From Halopelagius inordinatus (GTDB lineage Archaea; Halobacteriota; Halobacteria; Halobacteriales; Haloferacaceae), in assembly GCF_900113245.1 (NCBI RefSeq), contig NZ_FOOQ01000001.1, positions 1 through 64,000 of the forward strand: DNA of 64,000 bases, in the 5' to 3' direction. The notes beneath the pieces were generated by a model. That model was not told the DNA's origin. It was given only the letters and a program-made list of their open reading frames with translations, and made no database searches. A program made the translations under genes and the position numbers. Shown here in pieces: positions 25,904 through 34,560 of the stretch (its first letter is position 1; each line of letters starts with the position of its first letter).

Positions 25904-26524
25904 ATGAACGGTCAGGACCTCGCCGCCGAACTCCGCGACGACCACGAGACGCCTTTCTCCCGACTCGGTTCCTCGAAAGCGCTGTACGCCCTCACCGGGG
26001 GAGAGATGGACGCCGCCCCCGTCCGCGCCGCCGCCGCGGACGACGCGCGCTCTCTCGCGTCGGTTCTCGACGACTGGGTCGGAGACGAGGACGACGACGA
26101 CGTGGCGTCCCTCTTCGAAGAACTCGCAGAGACGGCCCGCGACCACGCCTCGTCGGTCGCACCCGACGACCACGAGTCGGGCGACGCCCCCGAGATGGAC
26201 GCCGAACTCGCGGGGTTCTCCGACACGAAACCCCGACTCGGCGGCCTCCTCGCGCGCTATCTCGTCACGCTGAAACACGTCGAACAGATGGTCGGGTTCT
26301 TCGTCGGCGACGCCGACCCCCGCACCGCCTCGGAGTTCCGCGACCTGCGCGGCGATATCGAGGACGCCCGCGACAGGGTCGCGGCGACGCTGGACGAACT
26401 GTGCGACGAGGACGACGACTGGGCGAACGCCTCCCGTGCCGCGGACGCCGTCGTCGAGGTCGCCTACGACGACTACGTCGAGACGTTGGAGTCGATGGGC
26501 GTGAAACCGAAGAACGTCTGCTAG
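25904..26524 (+). CDS. Haloarchaeal helical protein, possibly ferritin/rubrerythrin-like
   Basis: A 206-residue, very acidic and mainly helical protein. The N-terminus LAAELRDDHETPFSRLGSSKALYALTGGEMD precedes a long helical region with VAYDDYVETLESMGVKPKNVC at the end. Homologues in haloarchaea are annotated inconsistently, including as antitermination proteins; I see no NusB or NusG features. A helical bundle is suggested by the spacing, but the ExxH iron ligands of rubrerythrin are not evident. ATG at 25904. A strong hairpin with flanking T and A runs lies directly after the stop. Confidence 0.7.
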   Translation: MNGQDLAAELRDDHETPFSRLGSSKALYALTGGEMDAAPVRAAAADDARSLASVLDDWVGDEDDDDVASLFEELAETARDHASSVAPDDHESGDAPEMDAELAGFSDTKPRLGGLLARYLVTLKHVEQMVGFFVGDADPRTASEFRDLRGDIEDARDRVAATLDELCDEDDDWANASRAADAVVEVAYDDYVETLESMGVKPKNVC

Positions 26525-26525
26525 A

Positions 26526-26576
26526 CCTCCACCTTTTTCGAGAGGGTGCTGCGCACCCTCTCCAAAAACCTGGAGG
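26526..26576 (+). terminator. Hairpin terminator-like module after the helical protein gene
   Basis: The stem GAGAGGGTGC/GCACCCTCTC with loop TGC (26540-26562) is flanked by TTTTT on the left and AAAAA on the right, then CCTGGAGGGAAAAA. An outer CCTCCA (26526-26531) can pair with TGGAGG (26571-26576). It starts 2 nt after the stop codon. A module of the same design follows polD2. Confidence 0.7.
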
Positions 26577-26703
26577 GAAAAAGGCCGGTCGCTCACTTCG
26601 TTCGCTCCCGGTGCGGCGACGGTGTCTTCGACCGCTCCCGTCTCCGCACCGCCTCGCCCGTCTTTGCTCGCCCCTTCGTTCACGACGTGGGGACTGTTCT
26701 CAA

Positions 26704-26728
26704 ACTCCACCCGAAACGAAGGGGTTCG
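26704..26728 (+). repeat. ORB-like site outside the origin
   Basis: The core TCCACCCGAAACGAAGGGGT is identical over 20 bases to ORB 4 of the origin, though the following G-string is replaced by TCG. It lies in non-coding DNA between a terminator hairpin and a small minus-strand gene, about 14.5 kb from the origin. The match is far too long to be chance. Confidence 0.75.
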
Positions 26729-26753
26729 AAGCGAGAACGCCGTCAGACGGCCG

Positions 26754-27023
26754 TCAGACGCCCGAGACGCCGCTTCGGTACTCCTCGACGTGGTCGTAGG
26801 CCGACTCGACGCGCTCTCTGACCGTTCCGTCCGCCGCGTCGGCTATCTCGGTGAGTGCGTTCATGTGTCGGGCGAGTCGCCCGTGGTCCGGGCCGCGGTC
26901 GGCGGCGGCGAGGTCGGCCAACTGGTTCGACTGGTCGTAGATGCGCGATTGGAGTTCGCCCGACGCGTCCTCGGCGGCCGCCCGCAGGTCGTCGCTCGCG
27001 GCTTTCAGTTCTTCGTGTGCCAT
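26754..27023 (-). CDS. Small haloarchaeal helical protein
   Basis: An 89-residue acidic, entirely helical protein starting MAHEELKAASDDLRAAAEDASGELQ and including SNQLADLAAADRGPDHGRLARHMNALTEI. It looks like a coiled-coil protein of a family common in haloarchaea with no known function. The start is the ATG at 27023. A much longer frame extending antisense through uvrB is an artefact of GC-rich DNA. Confidence 0.78.
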   Translation of the reverse strand: MAHEELKAASDDLRAAAEDASGELQSRIYDQSNQLADLAAADRGPDHGRLARHMNALTEIADAADGTVRERVESAYDHVEEYRSGVSGV

Positions 27024-27203
27024 GCGCCGTCGTTTCCGTTCTCGTCGCAAAACAGTTCCCCCGGTGGCCGCGTTTGCGGCCATCTGAGACGGCTCCCCCG
27101 CGGACGTTTGGACCGGTTCGGAGGCGTCGTCGAACGGTGTCTCGCGGCCGTCGAAACCGCGCTGACCGTCCCCCTCAAGTACGTCGAACACCAACCGTAA
27201 CCA

Positions 27204-29300
27204 ATGAGCGACACGTCCGGTTCGGAGCAGGGACCGCTCTCTCCAGACCGCCCGGCGGCGGACCGCGACTTCCGCGTGGACGCCCCGTTCGACCCCGCCG
27301 GTGACCAACCGGAGGCCATAGAGAAACTCGCCCGCGGCTACGACGAGGGGATGGACACCCAGACGCTCCTCGGCGTCACCGGGTCCGGAAAGACCAACAC
27401 CGTCTCGTGGCTGATAGAGGAGATTCAGAAACCGACGCTCGTCATCGCCCACAACAAGACGCTCGCCGCCCAGTTGTACGAGGAGTTCCGGAACCTGTTT
27501 CCCGACAACGCGGTGGAGTACTTCGTCTCTTACTACGACTACTACCAGCCCGAGGCGTATATGGAGCAGACGGACACCTACATCGACAAGGACATGTCGA
27601 TAAACGAGGAGATAGACCGACTGCGGCACTCGGCGACGCGTTCGCTCCTCACCCGCGACGACGTCATCGTCGTCGCCTCCGTCTCGGCCATCTACGGTCT
27701 CGGCGACCCGTCGAACTACACCGACATGTCCCTCCGTCTGGAGGTCGGCGACCGGATAGACAGAGACGAACTGTTGGGCCGACTCGTCGATCTGAACTAC
27801 GAGCGAAACGACGTGGACTTCCACCAAGGGACGTTCCGCGTCCGCGGCGACACCGTCGAGGTGTTCCCGATGTACGGTCGCTACGCCGTCCGCATCGAGT
27901 TTTGGGGCGACGAGATAGACCGCATGACGAAACTCGACCCCCTGCAGGGCGAGGTGGTGTCGAAGGAACCCGCGGTGCTCGTCCACCCGGCGGAGCACTA
28001 CTCCATCCCCGAGGACCTCTTGGAGACGGCGATAGACGAGATAGAGCAACTGAAAGAGGAACGCGTCCGCTACTTCGAGAGACAGGGTGACCTCGTCGCC
28101 GCCCAACGCATCGAGGAACGGACGACGTTCGATATCGAGATGCTCCGAGAGACGGGCTACTGTTCGGGCATCGAGAACTACTCGGTCCACATGTCCGACC
28201 GCGACGCGGGCGACCCGCCGTACACGCTTCTCGATTACTTCCCCGACGACTTTCTCACCGTCGTCGACGAGTCCCACCAGACGCTCCCGCAGATAAAGGG
28301 CCAGTTCGCGGGCGACAAATCGCGGAAAGACTCGCTCGTCGAGAACGGCTTTCGCCTCCCGACGGCGTACGACAACCGCCCGCTGACGTTCGAGGAGTTC
28401 CAAGAGAAGACGGACAAGAAACTGTTCGTCAGCGCCACCCCCGGCGACTACGAACGCGAGCAGTCCGACCAGATCGCGGAACAGATTGTCCGCCCGACGC
28501 ATCTCGTGGACCCGAAGGTGACGGTCGAAGACGCCACCGGACAGGTCGACGACCTGATGGCTCGCATCGAGGAGCGAATCGAACGCGACGAACGCACCCT
28601 CGTGACGACGCTGACAAAGCGGATGGCCGAAGACCTCACCGAGTTCTTCGAGGAGTCGGGCGTCTCCGTCGCCTACATGCACGACGAGACGGACACGCTC
28701 GAACGCCACGAACTCATCCGCGACCTGCGCCTCGGCAACATCGACGTGTTGGTCGGTATCAACCTCCTCCGGGAGGGACTCGACATCCCCGAAGTCTCCT
28801 TGGTCGCCATCCTCGACGCCGACCAGGAGGGGTTCCTCCGGTCCGAGACGACGCTGATTCAGACGATGGGCCGCGCCGCCCGCAACGTGGAGGGCGAGGT
28901 GATTCTCTACGCCGACAAGCGGACCGACGCGATGGAGTCCGCCATAGAGGAGACCCAACGCCGCCGCCGAATCCAACAGGAGTTCAACGAGGAGAACGGC
29001 TACGAACCGACGACGATAGAGAAGGCCGTCGGCGAGACGAACCTCCCGGGGAGCAAGACCGACACCTCGCGCGCGACGGGCGACGCCCCCGGCGACGAGG
29101 AGGAGGCCAGAGAGCAGGTCGAATATCTCAGAGACCGGATGCAGGAGGCCGCCGACAACCTCGAATTCGAACTCGCGGCGGACATCCGCGACCGAGTCCG
29201 GGAACTGCGCGAGGAGTTCGACCTGGACGAAGAGGAAGGAATCGAACCCGAGAGCGGTGCCCTCGACGAGGGCGGAATCGCGCCGGACGACGAGTTCTGA
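27204..29300 (+). CDS. uvrB: UvrABC excision repair helicase UvrB
   Basis: Damage-verifying subunit of nucleotide excision repair. The 698 residues carry Walker [13 protein letters not shown] near residue 55, the β-hairpin region [27 protein letters not shown], helicase motifs [34 protein letters not shown] and [14 protein letters not shown], and the C-terminal UVR domain [21 protein letters not shown] that contacts UvrC. UvrB was acquired by haloarchaea from bacteria. Transcribed alone. Confidence 0.97.
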   Translation: MSDTSGSEQGPLSPDRPAADRDFRVDAPFDPAGDQPEAIEKLARGYDEGMDTQTLLGVTGSGKTNTVSWLIEEIQKPTLVIAHNKTLAAQLYEEFRNLFPDNAVEYFVSYYDYYQPEAYMEQTDTYIDKDMSINEEIDRLRHSATRSLLTRDDVIVVASVSAIYGLGDPSNYTDMSLRLEVGDRIDRDELLGRLVDLNYERNDVDFHQGTFRVRGDTVEVFPMYGRYAVRIEFWGDEIDRMTKLDPLQGEVVSKEPAVLVHPAEHYSIPEDLLETAIDEIEQLKEERVRYFERQGDLVAAQRIEERTTFDIEMLRETGYCSGIENYSVHMSDRDAGDPPYTLLDYFPDDFLTVVDESHQTLPQIKGQFAGDKSRKDSLVENGFRLPTAYDNRPLTFEEFQEKTDKKLFVSATPGDYEREQSDQIAEQIVRPTHLVDPKVTVEDATGQVDDLMARIEERIERDERTLVTTLTKRMAEDLTEFFEESGVSVAYMHDETDTLERHELIRDLRLGNIDVLVGINLLREGLDIPEVSLVAILDADQEGFLRSETTLIQTMGRAARNVEGEVILYADKRTDAMESAIEETQRRRRIQQEFNEENGYEPTTIEKAVGETNLPGSKTDTSRATGDAPGDEEEAREQVEYLRDRMQEAADNLEFELAADIRDRVRELREEFDLDEEEGIEPESGALDEGGIAPDDEF

Positions 29301-29474
29301 CCGCCGAAGACGGACGCCCCCTCGACCGACCTCCCGAACGACAGCGACAAACTCGGTCCGGCGGGCGTCCGAACCGGAGACGACGGACGGGTCACGCGCG
29401 TCGACCTCCCGGGCGTCTGGTCGACGTCCGCGTCTATCTCGATTTCGACTGTCTCGCGGTACGGTCGGATCCGA

Positions 29475-30038
29475 TCACGCCGACGTCGTCGTCTCCGTCG
29501 ACCCGACGGGTTCGTCGCCCGTCGTCTGGGCCTCGTCGCCCTCGACGGAGATGGTGTACGTCCGCACTTCGTTCATCTGGGCCTCCTCGAAGACGACGTC
29601 GAACTGCCACTCCCCGCCGGGGGTGAGCGTATCGGTCTCCGCCTCCTCGGTCTCGTCGATGAACTCGTAGAGGACCTCTCCTTGGTCGTCTTGGAGAGTG
29701 ACCTCGACTTCGGCCGACTCGTACGCCTGTTCGCTCGTGTTCGTGACGGTTCCTCGAAGGCCGACGTTTCCGTCCGTCCGGTAGAGTTCGCGGTTCGTGA
29801 CTTCGAGGTCCTCCGAGGAATCGTCGGCTATCTGCCCCTCGACGTCGGGGGTTCCGGTGCCGGTTCCCTCGGTGGTCTCGGCTCCCTCCGTCGTCTCCGC
29901 CTGCGTCGTCTCCTCTTCGGTAGCGCCGTCACCGGCCGTCGTCTCGGTACCGCCGCCGCCGCCGTCGCCCATGCAACCTGCTGTTATTCCGACTATGCTG
30001 GCCGCTCCTGCCGCTTTGATGAAGTTTCGACGGAACAT
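29475..30038 (-). CDS. Tat-exported lipoprotein with an FxLYD-like domain
   Basis: A 187-residue protein. MFRRNFIKAAGAASIVGITAGC carries a twin-arginine signal and lipobox cysteine, followed by a Gly/Thr/Glu spacer to about residue 70. The mature domain LEVTNRELYRTDGNVGLRGTVTNTSEQAYESAEVEV is a β-sandwich of the FxLYD type, and the C-terminal tail is Thr-rich. Such proteins face the outside and have no known activity. About 150 nt of intergenic DNA separate it from the SPFH gene. Confidence 0.82.
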   Translation of the reverse strand: MFRRNFIKAAGAASIVGITAGCMGDGGGGGTETTAGDGATEEETTQAETTEGAETTEGTGTGTPDVEGQIADDSSEDLEVTNRELYRTDGNVGLRGTVTNTSEQAYESAEVEVTLQDDQGEVLYEFIDETEEAETDTLTPGGEWQFDVVFEEAQMNEVRTYTISVEGDEAQTTGDEPVGSTETTTSA

Positions 30039-30191
30039 GATCTGACGATGCGAGTTCCGTTTTGTTCGTCTGACCGTTAAGCTAAATGGCCACTATTAGA
30101 GAAATTATCTATCCATCTGTCGAGACCATCGCCGACTCGTCGGAGAATCGTCTGCCGGGCCCTCGATTGACCGTCGCCGCGGGAACGACAA

Positions 30192-31337
30192 CTACCGTTC
30201 GTTCCGTTCGCCGTCGTTCGTTTCCGTCGTTCGCCCCGCTATCTGTTCGCCGTTTCCGATGTTGCCGTTCGTCTCCGCCAGTATCTCCTCTACGTCGTCG
30301 AGTCCGAGGAGTTCCCGCGTCTCGGCGTCGAAGTCGTTGCTCTCTAACCCCGCCGACTCCTGGACGTCGCCGTCGGAGAGTTGCCGACCGTACCGGCCGA
30401 GAAGCGAGGTGAGTTCCTGCGGGAGCACGTACGTCGTCGAGGGCGACTCGCCGATGCGGGCGAGACTCTCCAGTCCGCGGTCTACTATCGCGCGTTCGCC
30501 CATCGACTCGGCGGATTTCGCGCGGAGGACGGTGGAGATGGCGTCACCCTGCGCTTCGAGAATCTGGCTCTGTTTTTCGCCCTGCGCGCGGATGATGTTC
30601 GACTGCTTTTCGCCCTCCGCCCTCTCGACGGCGGAGCGACGCTCACCCTGCGCTTCGAGGATCATCGCGCGGCGGCGGCGTTCGGCACCCGCCTGCTGTT
30701 CCATCGCGCTCTCGACTTTCCGCGAGGGTTTCACCTCCCGGACTTCGACGCTCTCGACGCGGACGCCCCACTCGTCGGTCGGTTCGTCGAGTTCGAGGCG
30801 AATTCGCCGGTTTATCTCCTCGCGCCGCGACAGCGTCTCGTCGAGTTCCATGTCGCCGATGACCGCCCGAAGCGTCGTCTGTGCGAGATTCGACACCGCC
30901 CGTTTGTAGTCGTCGACTTCGAGGAACGCACGTTTCGCGTCCATCACCCGGATGTAGACGACGGCGTCGGCGGTGACCGGCGAGTTGTCTTCCGTGATGG
31001 CCTCTTGCGGCGGCACGTCGAGCGTCTGGGTCCGCATGTCGAAGGCGTACGTCTTCGAGACGAACGGCGGGACGACGTTCAACCCCGGTTCGAGCAGTTC
31101 TCGGTACTTCCCGAAGACGGTGAGTGCCCGGCGTTCGTACGCGTTGACGAACTCGACGGCGCTGTACAGCGTCGCGGCGGCGAGTGCGATAACGACCGCT
31201 CCGACCACCGTCACCGGGTCGGGCGGCAGGACGGCGAGAGCGACGGCGATGGCGGCCGCGGCGGCCAGACCGGCGACCATCCAGTCTGGCGGGCCGCGGG
31301 CCGAAAGCCGTCCGAGTGCGCGAAAGACGCTTGCCAT
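30192..31337 (-). CDS. SPFH/Band 7 (stomatin-like) membrane protein
   Basis: A 381-residue protein. N-terminal hydrophobic segments (AGLAAAAAIAVALAVL and VTVVGAVVIALAAATLYSAVEFV) anchor a Band 7 domain with ALTVFGKYRELLEPGLNVVPPFV, TQTLDVPPQEAITEDNSPVTADAVVYIRV and VESVEVREVKPSRKVESAMEQQAGAERRRRAMILEAQGER. A long Ala/Glu-rich coiled coil follows, with repeats of QGEKQS. Such proteins organise membrane microdomains and regulate proteases and channels. It often pairs with an NfeD protein, but none is adjacent here. A TATA-like TTAATG is 26 nt upstream. Confidence 0.92.
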   Translation of the reverse strand: MASVFRALGRLSARGPPDWMVAGLAAAAAIAVALAVLPPDPVTVVGAVVIALAAATLYSAVEFVNAYERRALTVFGKYRELLEPGLNVVPPFVSKTYAFDMRTQTLDVPPQEAITEDNSPVTADAVVYIRVMDAKRAFLEVDDYKRAVSNLAQTTLRAVIGDMELDETLSRREEINRRIRLELDEPTDEWGVRVESVEVREVKPSRKVESAMEQQAGAERRRRAMILEAQGERRSAVERAEGEKQSNIIRAQGEKQSQILEAQGDAISTVLRAKSAESMGERAIVDRGLESLARIGESPSTTYVLPQELTSLLGRYGRQLSDGDVQESAGLESNDFDAETRELLGLDDVEEILAETNGNIGNGEQIAGRTTETNDGERNER

Positions 31338-31452
31338 AGTAGTATGGTACCGTTCAGCAACATTAAGGGTGTCCCGCGAGCCCCTCGATTATATATCAGA
31401 CTCGACTGGTAGATGCAGAAGACACTTCGCGAAAGAGACGAGAGTTCCGGCC

Positions 31453-31653
31453 ATGTCACGCCTCCCTGACCGCGCCTCGGTGGACGTAGAGGACCTGCTG
31501 AAACTCGTGTTGGTCCTCGTAGCCGTCTGGCTCGCCCTCGAAATCGTCGGCGGCGTCCTCGGAATCGTCGCCGACCTGCTCGGTCCTCTCAGACCGCTTC
31601 TCGGAATCGCAGTCGTGAGCCTCGTCGTCCTCTGGTACTTCGATCGAATCTGA
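31453..31653 (+). CDS. Small two-helix membrane protein (66 aa)
   Basis: A 66-residue protein starting MSRLPDRASVDVEDLLKLVLVLVAVWLALEIVGGVLGIV, with a second hydrophobic segment LLGIAVVSLVVLWYF. Two helices are predicted. A TATA box TATATATC at 31388-31395 lies about 60 nt upstream, so a short leader is possible. It is divergent from the SPFH gene. Widespread in haloarchaea but of unknown role. Confidence 0.75.
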   Translation: MSRLPDRASVDVEDLLKLVLVLVAVWLALEIVGGVLGIVADLLGPLRPLLGIAVVSLVVLWYFDRI

Positions 31654-31703
31654 ACCCCTCGGCGTCGGTAGCGTTTTAGTCTCCCTCGCTGAACCGTCTC
31701 GCG

Positions 31704-32564
31704 ATGGAACCCTCGCCCTCCACCGCGAGCAGACGACAGTTTCTCCGTCGGGCCGGCGGCGGCATCGCCGCCGTCGGACTCGCCTCCACCGCTGGCTGTA
31801 CCGCCCTCCGCGGCGTCACGTCCTCGGGCGGTGGGGTGACCGGAACCGAGGGGCCGAAACTCGACGCCTCGCAGTTCGGCGCGTATCTCGACGAGATGCG
31901 GTCGCGGTACGGCCCCCACGGCGTCTTCGGGTCGCGTGGCCCGCCCGACGCCTCGTCGTTCGAAACCGCGTGGACGGAGGAGTTCACGACCGGAAGCGAC
32001 CCGAGTTCGGACGACGGCGGACTCGTCCGCGCCGACTACGCCGTCGCGCGCTATCACCTCGGCGAGAGCGGTGACGGCGACCGGACGGACGCGTGGCTTC
32101 TGTGGGCGGGCGCGCGTCCGACGACGGAGACGACGACGCTACCGGGGATTCCGGGCGGGCACGAACCGAGAGCGGCCGTTCGCGTCCGCGGACTCGGCCT
32201 CCACGTCGAGTTCGACGCGCCCGCCGGTCTCGTTCACTACGACCCCGGCGGCGACGTGAAATCGTCGCAGACGGACGAGTACACCGTCCAATCCGGGGTC
32301 CAGTCCGGTCCCGCCGTCGCCGCGAACGCGCCCCTCGAAACGGGGACGGTCCGACCGCAAGCGCCGAAGACGTGGGACTCCTCGCCCGAGACCGGATTCG
32401 ACTCGGACGGCTACACGGTCGGTTGGCGGGGCCGGTCCGCCGACGCCGTCTCCGTCGTCGCAATCTGTACGACCGCGTTCCCGGCGGACGCGGACGTTGA
32501 CTCCACTGCTCTCCTCCCCTCGTTCGAGTATCACGCCGCCGCGGGTGGCTACCTGTTCGCGTGA
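31704..32564 (+). CDS. Tat lipoprotein, haloarchaeal hypothetical
   Basis: A 286-residue protein with a twin-arginine signal SRRQFLRRAGGG and lipobox ASTAGC within the first 35 residues, then a Ser/Gly-rich spacer. The mature part (about 50-286) has no recognised domain: DASQFGAYLDEMRSRYGPHG, WLLWAGARPTT and a C-terminal FEYHAAAGGYLFA. Extracytoplasmic and membrane-anchored. It lies 50 nt after the two-helix membrane protein, on the same strand. Confidence 0.75.
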   Translation: MEPSPSTASRRQFLRRAGGGIAAVGLASTAGCTALRGVTSSGGGVTGTEGPKLDASQFGAYLDEMRSRYGPHGVFGSRGPPDASSFETAWTEEFTTGSDPSSDDGGLVRADYAVARYHLGESGDGDRTDAWLLWAGARPTTETTTLPGIPGGHEPRAAVRVRGLGLHVEFDAPAGLVHYDPGGDVKSSQTDEYTVQSGVQSGPAVAANAPLETGTVRPQAPKTWDSSPETGFDSDGYTVGWRGRSADAVSVVAICTTAFPADADVDSTALLPSFEYHAAAGGYLFA

Positions 32565-32613
32565 CGCGGCCGAACCCGACGCGTTCTTCACTCGCGGCGG
32601 TCACGTCTCCGAC

Positions 32614-33114
32614 GTGTTCAGCCTGAACATCCTCGCCCCGGGGAGCGTCGAGCGACTCGCCGAGGACCTGTTTCCCCACCTCTCGCCGTTCGAGAGCGTC
32701 CGCGACAGACACACGCTCGTCGTCAAGCGACTGGAGGGCGAAGAGTCGCTCCCGCGGATTCGCGAACGACTTCGGTCCGCCCTCTCGGGGCGGCCCCCGT
32801 TCGAGGTGCGGACCGACGGCATCGACTACTTCGGACGGCCCACCCGAGGGGAGGGACCGGTCGTCTACCTCCGCATCGAGAGCCCCGGCCTCTACGACCT
32901 GCACGAGACGCTCTGTCGGGAGTTCGGCGTCGTCGCGGAGATGGAGGGCGAGGAGTACACGCCGCACGTGACCCTCGCGCGCGGCGGGCGGATTTCGGAC
33001 GCGGAGGAGTTGGCCAAGAGAGACGTAGACGACGTGCGGTGGACGGTGAACCGACTCGCCGTCTGGGACGCGCGCTACCGCGAGGCGGCCGCGCGACTAC
33101 CGCTCCGAGGCTGA
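32614..33114 (+). CDS. 2'-5' RNA ligase/cyclic phosphodiesterase-like protein
   Basis: A 166-residue member of the 2H phosphoesterase superfamily, defined by two HxT motifs: RDRHTLVV near residue 34 and YTPHVTLARGG near residue 115. These form the catalytic pair of RNA 2'-5' ligases and cyclic phosphodiesterases. Other members act on cyclic nucleotides or tRNA splicing products. No ATG is available near the conserved core; the GTG at 32614 (FSLNILAPG follows) is the best start. The upstream lipoprotein gene ends 50 nt before. Confidence 0.75.
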   Translation: MFSLNILAPGSVERLAEDLFPHLSPFESVRDRHTLVVKRLEGEESLPRIRERLRSALSGRPPFEVRTDGIDYFGRPTRGEGPVVYLRIESPGLYDLHETLCREFGVVAEMEGEEYTPHVTLARGGRISDAEELAKRDVDDVRWTVNRLAVWDARYREAAARLPLRG

Positions 33115-33121
33115 ACCGGAC

Positions 33122-34486
33122 TCACTCGCGCTTTCGGAGTCGCATCCCCATCGGTTCGTCGGGGTGCATCGTCAGCGACCCGCGCAGGTCGAACGGCTTC
33201 TCGCGGACGTACTCCAGTTCGTACTGCTGGGCGACGGTGCCGAGTATCAACTGCGCTTCCAGCATCGAGAACCGCTTTCCGATGCAGTGTCGCGGCCCGC
33301 CGCCGAACGGGAAGTACGAGAAGCGCGGCCGGTCGGCCCGCCGTTCGGGAAGCCACCGGTCGGGGTCGAACGTCTCGGGGTCGTCGTACCACCGCGGCGA
33401 CCGGTGGACGACCCACTGCGGGAGCATCACCGCGGAGCCTTCGGGTATCCGGTACCCGCCGAGTCGCACGTCCACCTGCGGTTCGCGGAAGATGACGTAC
33501 ACCGGCGGATAGAGGCGCATCGCCTCCTGTAAGACGCGTTCGACGTAGTCGAACTGCCGAACGTCGGCCATCGTCGGCGTCTCGCCCCCGCAGACCGCTT
33601 CGAGTTCCTCGTGGACCTTCGCCTCCGCCTCGGGGTGTTGCGACAGCAGATACCACGTGTACGTCAGCGTCAACGCCGTCGTGTCGTGGCCCGCAAGCAG
33701 CATCGTCATCATCTCGTCGCGGAGTTGCTGGTCGGACTGCTCTCCTCGCTTTTTCGCCCGCAAGAGCACAGAGAGGAGGTCCATCGGCATCTCTCCGGTG
33801 CCGTTCCCCACCGCCGCGGCGGGACTCTCCTCGGTTCCCGTTCGCTCGGCGACGATGTCGTCGATTACGCCCTCCAACACCCGCACCGACTGCTTGTACT
33901 CGCGGTTCTCTTTCGTCGGCGCCCAGTCGGGGACGAGAAACCGAAACGGGTCGGGTTCGAACCGCTTGCCCAACGGTTCGAGGTTCTCTTGGACCACGCG
34001 CGTCCGTTCGTCGTCTAAGTCTGCGCCGAACATCGCGTCGACGATAATCCGCACCGTGACGCGAGCCATCTCCAACTGCACGTCGCGGACGTCGCCGTCC
34101 TCCCACTCTGCGACCATCGCCGTCGCGTGGTCCGTCATCGCGTCCGACAGCGACGCGATTCGACGGGGGTCGAACGCCGGCTTGGCGAGTTCGCGCTGTT
34201 TCCGCCACGTCTCGCCCTCGCTCAAAAGCAGGCCGTCTCCGAGGAGCGTTCCGATAGCGTCGTCCTGAAAGTCCGGCTTGTGGTACTTCGCGTCCTCGGT
34301 CACCAACACCCGCTCCACGTCCGCGGGGTTGGTGAGCATGTAGGTGTCTATGGGCCCGAGTCCGAAGTGGATAACGTCGCCGTACGCCTCGGCGACGTTC
34401 GTCAGGAACGTGAAGGGGTCCTTCGCGTAGTGACGACTGCTGCCGAACACCGGCACGCCCCTCGGTCCGGGTGGCTGGGTGCTCAT
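33122..34486 (-). CDS. Cytochrome P450
   Basis: A 454-residue soluble heme monooxygenase. All P450 hallmarks are present: I-helix AGHDTTALTLTYT (about 265-277), K-helix ERVLQEAMRLYPP with the ExxR pair, and the heme loop FSYFPFGGGPRHCIGKRFS with the proximal Cys near residue 395. It resembles bacterial class I/CYP174-like haloarchaeal enzymes. The substrate is unknown and no ferredoxin or reductase gene is adjacent. Convergent with the 2H phosphoesterase gene and 74 nt from the helicase gene upstream. Confidence 0.95.
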   Translation of the reverse strand: MSTQPPGPRGVPVFGSSRHYAKDPFTFLTNVAEAYGDVIHFGLGPIDTYMLTNPADVERVLVTEDAKYHKPDFQDDAIGTLLGDGLLLSEGETWRKQRELAKPAFDPRRIASLSDAMTDHATAMVAEWEDGDVRDVQLEMARVTVRIIVDAMFGADLDDERTRVVQENLEPLGKRFEPDPFRFLVPDWAPTKENREYKQSVRVLEGVIDDIVAERTGTEESPAAAVGNGTGEMPMDLLSVLLRAKKRGEQSDQQLRDEMMTMLLAGHDTTALTLTYTWYLLSQHPEAEAKVHEELEAVCGGETPTMADVRQFDYVERVLQEAMRLYPPVYVIFREPQVDVRLGGYRIPEGSAVMLPQWVVHRSPRWYDDPETFDPDRWLPERRADRPRFSYFPFGGGPRHCIGKRFSMLEAQLILGTVAQQYELEYVREKPFDLRGSLTMHPDEPMGMRLRKRE

Positions 34487-34560
34487 CGTGTCGGTGTTGG
34501 GCCGAGCACGTATCAGACGTTCGCCTCGCTACTACGTACCACACCTGTCCCCGACTCCGT

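Noticed and set aside
26754-28976. 740-codon open frame on the minus strand antisense to uvrB
   Set aside because: Only the last 89 codons (26754-27023) resemble a protein; the rest is the reverse complement of a confidently identified uvrB and has composition typical of GC-rich third-frame artefacts.
29301-29474. Possible gene remnant between uvrB and the FxLYD lipoprotein gene
   Set aside because: One frame is open and acidic (DKLGPAGVRTGDDGRVTRVDLPGVW), but it has no start codon, no promoter and no recognisable homology.
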